A stretch of DNA of 15,173 bases from a candidate division Hyd24-12 bacterium UBA5074 (GTDB lineage: Bacteria; Fermentibacterota; Fermentibacteria; Fermentibacterales; Fermentibacteraceae). The notes under the pieces were generated by a model. It had not been told where the DNA came from. It did no database searches and was given only the letters and a program-made list of their open reading frames with translations. A program made the translations under genes and the position numbers. Shown one piece after another: positions 1 through 6,899 of this stretch (position 1 is its first letter; each line of letters begins with the position of its first letter). Location: the NCBI GenBank assembly GCA_002414865.1, contig DIAQ01000024.1:8340-23512 (forward strand), written 5' to 3'.

Positions 1-506
1 CGGGCCTGGACGCCCTGGAGCGCGACTGCCGCGCGGCGGAGATGGGCTTCCTCCGCATGAGCTGCGCCACGGGGGAGGGCGTGCGGCTCGCGGCAGCTGA
101 TCTGAAAGGCCGGCAGGCTGTCCTCGTCGGGCCTTCCGGGGCGGGCAAGACCAGTTTCGTAAGAGCCCTGGGCGGACCAGAGCGTCTGAAGACGGGGGAT
201 CTCAACGCCCGCACGGGCAAGGGAACCCACACGACCGTAGCGGCCGTCCTCATCCCGCTTCCGGGAGGGACTGCGATCATCGACACTCCGGGGCTCCGGG
301 TGTTCCCCCTCGATCACATCCCGCCCACCGAGCTCCAGTTCTGCTTCAAGGATTTCGCCGGCTTGCAGGATGGGTGCAGATTCCGCAACTGCATGCACCG
401 AAACGAGCCGGGCTGCGCCGTGAGAGATGCCGCAGCCGACGGTCGGCTATCGGTCGACCGGTACGATTCCTATCTTCAGCTGCTCGGAGAGCTGTCGGGG
501 GGCTGA
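1..506 (+). CDS. rsgA: Ribosome small subunit-dependent GTPase A (RsgA), 3' part
   Basis: This is the C-terminal 167 residues of RsgA, a circularly permuted GTPase that binds the 30S subunit and acts late in its maturation. The gene is cut by the left window edge and is read from base 3. Visible motifs are the P-loop GPSGAGKT (nt 129-152), the G2-like GTHTT, and G3 DTPG (nt 282-293). They are followed by the family's zinc knuckle C-x4-C-x-H-x5-C (Cys codons near nt 375, 390 and 414, His near nt 396). The G4 and G5 motifs and the OB domain precede the GTPase core in this family, so they would lie outside the window. The last 31 bases overlap, tail to tail, the end of the Wzz-like gene on the other strand. 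No terminator is visible after the stop. Confidence 0.95.
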   Translation, partial: GLDALERDCRAAEMGFLRMSCATGEGVRLAAADLKGRQAVLVGPSGAGKTSFVRALGGPERLKTGDLNARTGKGTHTTVAAVLIPLPGGTAIIDTPGLRVFPLDHIPPTELQFCFKDFAGLQDGCRFRNCMHRNEPGCAVRDAAADGRLSVDRYDSYLQLLGELSGG

Positions 507-1753
507 CGGGACCGCCTGCGCCACGGCAGGTCGCTCCTGATGTCGCTGAACAGCTTCTGCCACTCCGCCCAGCCCTCGGGATTCCCCTTCTGGTAGCTCC
601 AGATGTTCTCCCTGGCGAAGACGAAGGTCAGGAGAAGGGCGAGGGAGACCGCAAAGACCTCCAGCCATATGAAGATCTTCCTGGGCTTGCTCTTCCATCC
701 CGGGTGGGCCGGCGCGTCGAGGAGCCTGACGGACGGTGTCGGCATGCTCTCGTCGACGAGGGCCTGCTGCAGGCTGACCCTCAGAACCCCGGAGAGCTGC
801 AGGGCCATCTCGTAATCGCTCCTCAGCCTCGCGTACTCGTATGCGGCCTCGGGGAACTCCCTCAGCGCGAGACCCGAGAACACGGAGTCGACGGAGGGAG
901 AGTAATCGCCCGTCTCCATCTGCCTGATGACTCCCAGGACGGCGGATGCACGGCGCTCCATCTCGAGGGCGGCGGTGGTGCCGCCGGTCCCGAAGCTGGA
1001 ACCCAGGGCGGCGGCGGAGGCCCTCAACTCCAGGTACTGCTGCTTGAGCTGGGCCAGGGTGGTGATGAGCTGCGTCAGCTCCTCCTCCGGCGAGATGACG
1101 CCCCATCTCAGCTGGAAGCTCTGGAGGCTGTCCGAAGCTGCTGCGAGAAGGCTGTCGGCGCCCCGGAGGCGCTCCTCGACGAGCAGCCTGCTGTTGTGGC
1201 CACGGCTCGTCGATATGGCGCTGTTGAGGCTGTCGAGGACTGCGACGATCCTCTCCGAAACGGCCACGGAATATAGCGGGTCCGGGGTGGTCATCCGGAT
1301 CTCGATGAAGCCCGAGGGCGTGACCGCAGCTTCGAAATTCTTCTTGAACATCTTGCGGGCCCAGTACATCCCCACATCGGCGTTGCGGTCGTACTGCCTT
1401 CGGAGGTCCATCGAGTCGATGTAGGCGGAGGAGAGGATGACCCGGTCGATGAGCGTGCGGCTGTTGAGCATCTCGACGTAGACATCGGACATCGTGGTCA
1501 TGAGCGGAAGGGAGAATCCCATCCCGCCGCTGAAGTAGCCCGCGAAGTCGGAGATGCCCATCCCTCCCAGCGACAGGCCGAGGCTCGTGCCTGACTCGGG
1601 CGGCATGATGACGGTGGTCACCGTGTACTGCTTCTTCAGCAGATAGGTGACGATCACCGTGGGGATCATGACGGCCAGTATGGACATGAGCAGGAAGCGG
1701 CGGTTGCGGAGGATGACGAATAGGTACCAGGAGGGCTTGCGTTCCTGTTTCAT
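476..1753 (-). CDS. Wzz-like polysaccharide chain-length/co-polymerase protein
   Basis: The 425-residue inner-membrane protein has the polysaccharide co-polymerase layout. A short cytoplasmic N-terminus leads to TM1 at about residues 20-40, then a long helical periplasmic part, then TM2 at about 359-380. TM2 is preceded by the proline-rich motif APAHPGWKSKPRK typical of the family. There is no C-terminal BY-kinase domain; the tail after TM2 is about 45 residues and basic/proline-rich. In the family these proteins set polymer length and couple synthesis to the outer-membrane exporter. The start is the ATG whose A is shared with the TGA stop of the upstream SLBB gene (TGATG), so the two are translationally coupled. 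An upstream in-frame start would extend 23 residues into that gene and is less likely. No Wzx, Wzy or glycosyltransferases are adjacent, so the polymer is unknown. Confidence 0.85.
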   Translation of the reverse strand: MKQERKPSWYLFVILRNRRFLLMSILAVMIPTVIVTYLLKKQYTVTTVIMPPESGTSLGLSLGGMGISDFAGYFSGGMGFSLPLMTTMSDVYVEMLNSRTLIDRVILSSAYIDSMDLRRQYDRNADVGMYWARKMFKKNFEAAVTPSGFIEIRMTTPDPLYSVAVSERIVAVLDSLNSAISTSRGHNSRLLVEERLRGADSLLAAASDSLQSFQLRWGVISPEEELTQLITTLAQLKQQYLELRASAAALGSSFGTGGTTAALEMERRASAVLGVIRQMETGDYSPSVDSVFSGLALREFPEAAYEYARLRSDYEMALQLSGVLRVSLQQALVDESMPTPSVRLLDAPAHPGWKSKPRKIFIWLEVFAVSLALLLTFVFARENIWSYQKGNPEGWAEWQKLFSDIRSDLPWRRRSRQPPDSSPSS

Positions 1754-2943
1754 CAGTTGATGCTCTTCCAGGCTATGACCACGCTCGCCACGCCCGTGGC
1801 GATGGTCAGGTAGTCCTCCCACCAGACGAGGATCTTCCTGGGGGCATTGATTATCGAGCCCGGCGGCACGGCGGTGACATCCTCCCAGTCGTCCTCCTGC
1901 CCGGAGGGGAGCCTCACCGAGGTGCGCGCATGGCAGGCCTCGCGCTCCCAGCCTCCGGCCAGGGCGATGTAGTACTCCGCATTCCTCCCCGCCACCCAGG
2001 GGAACGAGCCGGGATTGACCACATATCCGGTCACGGAGACGACAGACGGCATTCCGGGGCAGACGAGCCTGTCCCCGGGCTGCATGACAACGTCGGACGA
2101 GGGCCCCGGGGCGGGGACCAAGACGCCGCCGTCATCTCTCGCGACGAAGATGCTGTCGCGCAGAGCCCATGGCGTGAGACCCCCGGCCCTTGCGACGAGC
2201 TGCACGGCCGTCTCGCCCGGGAGGTACTCGAGGATGCCCAGGGAGCCCTCGCTCCAGCCGGTCTCCGTTCTCTCGAGGGCGAACTGCCCCCTGAGGATCA
2301 AAGCTCCCTCGACCTCGACCAGGGCATCGGCGGGCTGCACCACTATCCTGTCCCCGGGGGCCAGGGGCGGGTTGGTCTCGAGCGCGCCGGTGGTGCGGTA
2401 CCTGGAGAGGTTGACCCGCGCGGTGTCGCCTTCTGAGGAGATGATCAGGACGGATGAGAGCTTCGCTCCGGGGCGGGAGCCGCCCGCGGCGAGCAGGATG
2501 GTGGACAGCCTGTCGGTCCCGAGCGCCTCGACCACGCCAGGGGTGACGACCTCCCCGGACACCGGGACGAGGAAGGTCCTGATGCTCGCGAGGCCTGCCG
2601 TGGCGCGGACTCCGCGGAAGCGCGAGTCGACCTTGGCGCAGATCATCTCGACGCCCTCTTCGAGGGTGAGGCCGGAGATCAGGATCGGGCCGGCCATGGG
2701 GATTATCACATTACCGTCAGGAGTGACGGTCAGATAAACGGCAGATGTGCCGCCGGAGGGGAAGAAGCCTGTCGGAAGCCCGCCTTCGGCGCTGAGCCAG
2801 AGAATGTCGCCGGGTCCGAGGATGTACTCGTCGGCTGCGACTGCGTCGATCACCGGGATGGCCTCGGGCTCGGCCTGCGGCAGGACGCCGGACACGTTCT
2901 GCGCGATGCTGGGCTGGGCCAGCAGTATGGTCAGAAGCAGCAA
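1753..2943 (-). CDS. Wza-like polysaccharide export protein with SLBB domains
   Basis: This 396-residue exported protein belongs to the polysaccharide biosynthesis/export family, which forms the periplasmic/outer-membrane channel for capsule or exopolysaccharide. A signal peptide (MLLLTILLAQPSIAQ) carries no lipobox Cys, unlike Wza itself. The export domain starts at YILGPGDILWLS (residue 40) and runs to about 125. SLBB-like modules follow: 126-200 (VPVSGEVVTPGVVEALG), about 209-293, and 302-365 (VSVTGYVVNPGSFPWVAG). A hydrophobic C-terminal stretch at 376-392 could cross the outer membrane as the Wza C-terminal helix does. The start is TTG, chosen for the GGAAGGA ribosome binding site 7 bases upstream and because the signal peptide begins there. 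It lies 61 bases after argF and overlaps the Wzz-like gene by one base. Confidence 0.85.
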   Translation of the reverse strand: MLLLTILLAQPSIAQNVSGVLPQAEPEAIPVIDAVAADEYILGPGDILWLSAEGGLPTGFFPSGGTSAVYLTVTPDGNVIIPMAGPILISGLTLEEGVEMICAKVDSRFRGVRATAGLASIRTFLVPVSGEVVTPGVVEALGTDRLSTILLAAGGSRPGAKLSSVLIISSEGDTARVNLSRYRTTGALETNPPLAPGDRIVVQPADALVEVEGALILRGQFALERTETGWSEGSLGILEYLPGETAVQLVARAGGLTPWALRDSIFVARDDGGVLVPAPGPSSDVVMQPGDRLVCPGMPSVVSVTGYVVNPGSFPWVAGRNAEYYIALAGGWEREACHARTSVRLPSGQEDDWEDVTAVPPGSIINAPRKILVWWEDYLTIATGVASVVIAWKSIN

Positions 2944-3004
2944 GGTCAGTTCCTTCCGATGTCGGCCGGATCTCTCCGGCGCCTCCCTTGGACCGAGCCG
3001 GATG

Positions 3005-3946
3005 CTATAGCAGAGTGGCTATCATCAGGGCCTTTATCGTGTGCTTCCTGTTCTCGGCCTCGTCCCAGACGACCGAGCTGGGCCCCTCGATGATCTCCTC
3101 GGTGACTTCGTTGCCCTTCACGGCCGGCAGGCAGTGCATGAAGATGCATTCGTCGTTGCCTGTCATGTCCATCATGGCGGAGTCGACCCTGTAGGGTTCC
3201 AGCAGGGCGATCCTCTCCTTCATGCGGGATTCCTCGCCCATGGACGCCCAGACGTCGGTGTATATGACATCGGCATCCGGCAGGGCCTCCTCGAGGCTGC
3301 TCGTGATGGCGAGGACTGCGCCGGAGTCGGCGGCGATGCCCTGGACGGTCTCGACCAGCTCGGGATCCGGGCAGAGCTCGGCGGGGGCGAGGATGGTGCA
3401 GTTCATCCCCATGAGGCAGGAGCCGATCATCAGACTGTTGGCCATGTTGTTGCGGCCGTCGCCGGTATAGACGAAGTTGAGGCCCGCGACATCGCCGAAG
3501 CGCTCCTCGATCGTCATGAGGTCGGCCAGGACCTGGGTGGGGTGGAAGCGATCGGTGAGGCCGTTGTAGACAGGCACGCCGGAATACTCGGCCAGCAGCT
3601 CGACGGTCTCCTGCTTGAAGCCCCGGAACATTATCGCGTCGAACATCCTGCCGAGGACCCTCGCGGTGTCCTCGACGCTCTCCTTGGCGCCCAGCTGGAT
3701 GTCGTCCTTCGAGAGGAACACGGGGTGCCCGCCCTCTTCGCCGAAGGCGGTCTCGAACGCACAGCGTGTGCGCGTGGAGCGCTTCTCGAACAGCATCGCG
3801 AGGGTCATGCCCTGGAAGCGCTGGTGCTGCTGCCTGGAGTACCTCTCGGCCTTGACCGTGTGGGAGATGTTCAGGAGATGGCGCACCTGCTCGGGCTCGT
3901 AGTCGAGAAGCGTGAGCAGTGATCTTCCATGAAGGTTCACGGCCAT
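3005..3946 (-). CDS. argF: Ornithine carbamoyltransferase
   Basis: At 313 residues this has the normal length for ornithine carbamoyltransferase, which makes citrulline from carbamoyl phosphate and ornithine in arginine biosynthesis. The carbamoyl-phosphate site STRTR is at residues 57-61 and HPTQ at 135-138. The ornithine loop is DVWASMGE (231-238) and the catalytic HCLPA is at 271-275, so all key residues are present. HPTQ and HCLPA fit an OTCase rather than aspartate carbamoyltransferase. The start ATG has AAAGGAG seven bases upstream. No other arg gene is in the window. The gene leads into the polysaccharide export pair with a 61-base gap and no terminator, so read-through is possible. 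Anabolic or catabolic use cannot be told from the sequence; anabolic is the default. Confidence 0.96.
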   Translation of the reverse strand: MAVNLHGRSLLTLLDYEPEQVRHLLNISHTVKAERYSRQQHQRFQGMTLAMLFEKRSTRTRCAFETAFGEEGGHPVFLSKDDIQLGAKESVEDTARVLGRMFDAIMFRGFKQETVELLAEYSGVPVYNGLTDRFHPTQVLADLMTIEERFGDVAGLNFVYTGDGRNNMANSLMIGSCLMGMNCTILAPAELCPDPELVETVQGIAADSGAVLAITSSLEEALPDADVIYTDVWASMGEESRMKERIALLEPYRVDSAMMDMTGNDECIFMHCLPAVKGNEVTEEIIEGPSSVVWDEAENRKHTIKALMIATLL

Positions 3947-4188
3947 CGGAGAGCTCCTTTCGATATGTGGGCCGGCCGGCAGCCGGACTTCATTGCGCGA
4001 GAAGATAACCCGGCTCCGCCCAAAGGGCGAGGGGTCCCAGTCCCCGGCCTGCGCAGCCGGACCCCGTCATGATAAGGAGTCATGCCTGGATCGCCACCCC
4101 TGCAACGGGCCATGTCCGCCAAGGCTATTCTATTCCCACAATTAATCTTGCGGTTGATCACGGCCAGGGCCTGCCTTGCCCCTGGAAC
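3947..4188. other. Intergenic leader region upstream of argF
   Basis: This 242-base stretch holds no convincing gene. Besides the argF ribosome binding site it contains a nested inverted repeat: ggggtcc at 4031-4037 pairs with ggacccc at 4059-4065, with a GGC/GCC core inside. A second hairpin pairs ccaggg (4164-4169) with ccctgg (4180-4185). Neither is followed by a T-run in the argF direction. A TAGAAT box for the minus strand lies at 4127-4132 but has no good -35 partner. An argF promoter should lie here, but I cannot place it. Confidence 0.4.
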
Positions 4189-4218
4189 GGAAAAGGGGCG
4201 GCCCGGAGGCCGCCCCTT
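4189..4218 (-). terminator. Rho-independent terminator of the RRM protein gene
   Basis: On the minus strand an 11-bp perfect stem (AAGGGGCGGCC with GGCCGCCCCTT, arms at 4208-4218 and 4193-4203) closes a TCCG tetraloop and runs into TTTT. It begins 19 bases after the stop of the RRM gene. It separates that transcript from argF. Confidence 0.85.
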
Positions 4219-4237
4219 CCCTCAGGAGCCCTGTCGG

Positions 4238-4501
4238 CTATCGACCGTTGCGCTCGCGCTCGGTTGCGAAGTCGACGCGGATGTTACGACCGTCGAGGAC
4301 GGCGTTGTTCATCGCCTTGACGGCGGCACTTGCGTGCTCGGCCGACTCGAAGGTGACGAAACCGAAACCGCGGGATCTGCCGGTGTCGCGATCCTGCACG
4401 ACTCTGGCTTCGGACACTTCGCCGTGAACGGAAAAGGCCTTACGAAGGGTTTCATCCGTTGTGGCCCACGCGAGGCCGCCCACGAACAGCTTGTTGCTCA
4501 C
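4238..4501 (-). CDS. Small single-RRM RNA-binding protein
   Basis: The 87-residue protein is essentially one RNA recognition motif. RNP2 is LFVGGL near the N-terminus and RNP1 is RGFGFVTF in the middle, with the usual alternating strands and helices and a short basic tail ending ERERNGR. It resembles the stand-alone bacterial and cyanobacterial RRM proteins (Rbp type) that bind RNA and are often cold-induced; that role is family knowledge, not shown here. The start is GTG, just before SNKLFVGGL, with a strong AGGAGGAG site upstream. The longer ATG-initiated frame adds a low-complexity extension of 46 residues with no RRM homology and is rejected. The gene is monocistronic, with its own promoter and terminator, and has an unusually long leader. 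Confidence 0.93.
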   Translation of the reverse strand: MSNKLFVGGLAWATTDETLRKAFSVHGEVSEARVVQDRDTGRSRGFGFVTFESAEHASAAVKAMNNAVLDGRNIRVDFATERERNGR

Positions 4502-4749
4502 TGCTACTCCTCCTCCCGGATTCCTCCGGGAACCCCTCTGCCGACCGCCCAACCGGGCATTTCTGGCATCAGGGCTTGCCCCGGTCGAGCCGGAGCTGTT
4601 GTTCCCGGCAGTAACGGCGCCGAGAAACCCGGACCACAAGGGCCAGGAGTTTGGATCAGGTGCCTTTGGGAACGGGGAAGGAGGATGCGACTCTCAACGA
4701 GGAGAAACGGCTTCTCAAGACCCCAGACACAAGACAATCCGGATCAAAC
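4502..4749 (-). promoter_or_regulatory. Long 5' leader of the RRM gene
   Basis: If the promoter at 4756-4784 is used, the transcript has an untranslated leader of about 248 nt, very long for a 264-base gene. The leader ends in a hairpin directly abutting the ribosome binding site: CCCGGA / GGAA loop / TCCGGG at 4530-4515, then AGGAGGAG. No coding potential is visible in it on either strand. Long leaders are characteristic of cold-shock mRNAs such as cspA, so post-transcriptional control is plausible; this is inference. Confidence 0.5.
4515..4530 (-). promoter_or_regulatory. GNRA-type hairpin next to the RRM gene ribosome binding site
   Basis: A perfect 6-bp stem, CCCGGA with TCCGGG, closes a GGAA loop, which fits the stable GNRA tetraloop class. 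The 3' arm is followed at once by the AGGAGGAG ribosome binding site. It could hold the site open or regulate access to it. Confidence 0.5.
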
Positions 4750-4755
4750 GTTCGT

Positions 4756-4784
4756 ACGATAGCATAAGCGGCCGCAATGGTCAA
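4756..4784 (-). promoter_or_regulatory. Sigma70-type promoter for the RRM gene
   Basis: On the minus strand TTGACC (4784-4779) and TATCGT (4761-4756) are separated by exactly 17 bases. They match the sigma70 consensus at 5/6 and 4/6 positions. The predicted start is near 4749. The rest of the interval up to the next gene's stop at 4869 shows only a small GGTTC/GAACC inverted repeat and no T-run. Confidence 0.6.
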
Positions 4785-4868
4785 TCCCTCTCCCGCAGGG
4801 GTTCCGCGAACCGGCTGCCTGTGGGAGTCGCGCTTCCCCCGGGAGATCGTCCGATGCGTGCCGCCTTC

Positions 4869-5357
4869 CTAATAGAGCAGAACGAGCCTGCCGGGCTTCC
4901 GGGGGTGGACTCTGACCTGCAGTTGCGCTCCCTCTGCGAACTTCGGCAGTTCGAGCAGGGGGATGGTCTCCTTGTGGAAGACCTCGTACGGCGCCGAGAA
5001 GCCGTTGTTCACCAGCAGCTTCAGCCGGATGACGGGCAGATCGTTGATCCGGGTGCCGGTGTCCTCGGCCGACAGGACGGTCGCCGTTCCGGGCAGGCCG
5101 TTCTGCGCCAGCTCCATGCGGTTCCTGTTGTACAGCATGTAACCCACGATCACCGCACCGTCCGTGAACAGGAAGAAGCCGGCCATGATCATCAGGAACG
5201 GCCTCAGAGGCATGCCATCGTCGGTCTTCGCATCCTGGGGAGACAGCAGGGCGACAGCGAGCAGTATCGCGATGGGCAGGGCGGTGATCGCCGCAAAAAG
5301 ACCGGGATTGACCTTCCAGAGCCTGGGACCGGGGCCCGAACCGGACAATACGGCCAT
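4869..5357 (-). CDS. Two-helix membrane protein, function unknown (DUF3592-like)
   Basis: The 162-residue protein has two transmembrane helices, at about residues 18-39 and 50-77. They are followed by a soluble domain of about 80 residues with an all-beta look (GLPGTATVLSAEDTGTRIND, then alternating hydrophobic strands ending in VRVHPRKPGRLVLL). This arrangement resembles DUF3592/NfeD-like small beta domains, where a membrane anchor carries a compact beta barrel. I cannot assign a function, and the family match is tentative. The ATG is preceded by GGGAGGG at good spacing. It lies just downstream of the strong terminator of the envelope operon, so it probably has its own promoter in 5358-5415, but no clear -35/-10 pair is visible. 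No terminator follows, so it may read into the RRM gene region. Confidence 0.75.
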   Translation of the reverse strand: MAVLSGSGPGPRLWKVNPGLFAAITALPIAILLAVALLSPQDAKTDDGMPLRPFLMIMAGFFLFTDGAVIVGYMLYNRNRMELAQNGLPGTATVLSAEDTGTRINDLPVIRLKLLVNNGFSAPYEVFHKETIPLLELPKFAEGAQLQVRVHPRKPGRLVLLY

Positions 5358-5415
5358 TCAGCCCTCCCTTACTTCGAGACCGGTGACCCTGGTGGATCCA
5401 GCCGCCTGGACGTGG

Positions 5416-5454
5416 AAAGAAAAGGCCCGGGAAGGCTGTCAGCCTCCCCGGGCC
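5416..5454 (-). terminator. Strong rho-independent terminator of the envelope operon
   Basis: On the minus strand a 14-bp stem (5454-5441 with 5437-5424, one G-U wobble) closes a three-base GAC loop. It runs into TTTTCTTTCC. It lies 15 bases after the stop of the beta-barrel protein gene and ends the four-gene unit. Confidence 0.9.
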
Positions 5455-5469
5455 GGGGATCGCCCGGGA

Positions 5470-6051
5470 TCAGAAGCTGTAGTAGACGCCGCCCAGGATG
5501 TGGGGGGAGTTGTAGGTGCCGAAGTGGCTGTAGCTGTAGTCCACATCGCCCTCGCCGGACTCCACCGTCGTGGTGGCCTTGTCATACCTCAGGCCGAACT
5601 CGGAGAAGAAGGCAACCTGGTCGACGTTCGGGAAGCTGAAGTCCACCCTCATGATCGGGAGTATCGTGAGATCGGTCGTGGAGGGCATGTCGGCATCGCC
5701 TTCCTCGCCGCTGCTCTTGGCGTAGAGGAGGGATCCGCCGATGCTGAACACGCTGTTGGAGGGAGCCGCGATGACATAGAAGCCGGATGCGCCGATGGCG
5801 AATGTGCTGATGTTGCCGTCGCCGCCGCCGTCGACTTCGTAGCTGGACTTCGCATAGCCCAGGAGGGCCTCGATGCGGAAGTCGGGCGACAAGGCGCTGC
5901 CGAGCCGGAGCAGGGGCACGTTGCCCATGCCGGCATCGGTGTTGTCATAGACGTAGATGGGGAGGCTGACCTCCTTGAAGCCCAGCGAGAAGCCGCCCGC
6001 GGCAGCCGAACCGGCCAGAAGCATAACCATGGCTATCCCGAACATCTTCAT
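5470..6051 (-). CDS. Outer-membrane beta-barrel protein
   Basis: The 193-residue exported protein has a signal peptide (MKMFGIAMVMLLAGSAAA). The rest is rich in short amphipathic strands with alternating aromatic and polar residues separated by Gly/Asp/Ser turns. It ends GGVYYSF, with the C-terminal Phe that the BAM machinery recognises in outer-membrane proteins. The size fits a small 8-strand barrel of the OmpX/OmpW or 'outer membrane protein beta-barrel domain' kind. Several loops are acidic (GGGDG, GEEGDADMP). Specific function is unknown. The ATG has AGGGG five bases upstream. It is the last gene of the operon, 50 bases after the second beta-lactamase-like gene, and is followed directly by a strong terminator. 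Confidence 0.8.
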   Translation of the reverse strand: MKMFGIAMVMLLAGSAAAGGFSLGFKEVSLPIYVYDNTDAGMGNVPLLRLGSALSPDFRIEALLGYAKSSYEVDGGGDGNISTFAIGASGFYVIAAPSNSVFSIGGSLLYAKSSGEEGDADMPSTTDLTILPIMRVDFSFPNVDQVAFFSEFGLRYDKATTTVESGEGDVDYSYSHFGTYNSPHILGGVYYSF

Positions 6052-6101
6052 GATTGCCCCTTTCCGCCCGGGACAGGAAACCCCGGAGCCTTGAAGCGAT
6101 T

Positions 6102-6899
6102 CTACTCCTGCGTGAGGCCAACCGCCATGCCCCCGGCGCAGAGCCTCTGCGCCAGGAGCTCGAGCCTCTCGGCCAGGACCGGGACGGACTCCATCGAATC
6201 AGCCAGCAGCGAAAGGCCCACCTCCCGTCCTCCGGGGAGGAAGAACGCCGCGGTGAACCTGCATCCGTCCGATGTCATCTGCGCGCATCCCAGCGCGGTC
6301 GCGCCCTCCGGCACGAGGCCCTGATCGAGCCCGGAGCCGATGGCATCGAGGCCCGCCGGGAGTCCGCGGGAGAAGACGTCCATCTCGGCCAGCATCACCA
6401 TGCAGTCCCATGGCGACGATATCCAGGGGAGCCCCGTGGCGCTTTCCGGGTCGAGCATGGTGGCTTCGAGGCCGCCCGCGTCCAGCCATCTCTCGATGTC
6501 CGACCTCCCGATGCTCGCGGCAAGCGCCTCGCAGGCAGCGGAATCGCCTCCCCATGCTTCCAGGATCAGCGAGTCGGGAGCGGGGTGCCAGACGGGTTCC
6601 GTCGGGAGTCCGTTCCAGCAGACGGCGCAGGCCACCGGCAGGAGCTGGAAGCCTTCGCAGTCGAAGTACCCGCCCTCGCTCTTCACGTACGAGGTGCGCC
6701 CATGGAGATCGAGGGCCATGACTCCGTATCGCCCCCGGGTGCCGTCCACAAGCGAGTCGGCGGTGAACTGGACGGCCTTGACACCTGGATCCCATGGAAC
6801 GGGATCGGCCGTCCTGGGCACGGGCTGGGCCGGAGCGGGAGACGCGGACAGCGCCAGGACCAGCGTCGCGAATGCCGTGGATGTCCTACTGAAGGGCAT
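6102..6899 (-). CDS. Degenerate beta-lactamase-fold secreted protein B
   Basis: The 265-residue protein starts with a signal peptide (MPFSRTSTAFATLVLALSASPAPAQ). It appears to be a paralog of the gene just upstream, sharing the order of elements in that class A beta-lactamase/transpeptidase-like fold: a YGVMALDLHG strand, a helix that normally opens with SxxK but here reads FDCEGFQLLPVACAV (about 79-93), a late WDCMVMLAE helix matching the neighbour's ADCMSMLAI, and a final FLPGGREVGLSLLAD strand pair. The catalytic Ser and Lys are absent and no KTG is recognisable, so it should not hydrolyse or acylate beta-lactams. It is Cys-rich for its size, suggesting disulfides. The ATG is chosen because it begins the signal peptide; a TTG 21 bases upstream is possible. 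It overlaps the upstream gene by 14 bases, implying coupling. Confidence 0.7.
   Translation of the reverse strand: MPFSRTSTAFATLVLALSASPAPAQPVPRTADPVPWDPGVKAVQFTADSLVDGTRGRYGVMALDLHGRTSYVKSEGGYFDCEGFQLLPVACAVCWNGLPTEPVWHPAPDSLILEAWGGDSAACEALAASIGRSDIERWLDAGGLEATMLDPESATGLPWISSPWDCMVMLAEMDVFSRGLPAGLDAIGSGLDQGLVPEGATALGCAQMTSDGCRFTAAFFLPGGREVGLSLLADSMESVPVLAERLELLAQRLCAGGMAVGLTQE

Noticed and set aside
374..1276. Long plus-strand frame opposite the Wzz-like gene
   Set aside because: Antisense shadow of a GC-rich gene; low-complexity Arg/Gly/Pro-rich translation, no domain or ribosome binding site.
3041..3922. 293-residue plus-strand frame opposite argF
   Set aside because: Antisense of a gene with complete OTCase motifs; no recognisable protein features.
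3937..4161. 74-residue minus-strand frame upstream of argF
   Set aside because: Overlaps the argF start, no ribosome binding site or homology that I can see, Gly/Arg-rich.
4030..4190. tRNA gene, Arg box or attenuator in the argF leader
   Set aside because: No T-arm consensus, no TGAAT-type ArgR palindrome, and no stem followed by a T-run toward argF.
4238..4639. ATG-initiated 133-residue form of the RRM protein
   Set aside because: The extra 46 residues are Gly/Arg/Asn-rich with no RRM similarity, while the internal GTG has a strong ribosome binding site and starts at the expected RRM boundary.
4082..5639. Plus-strand frames across the RRM gene, its leader and the two-helix protein gene
   Set aside because: They run through a terminator, a promoter and two supported minus-strand genes; the compositions are shadow-like.
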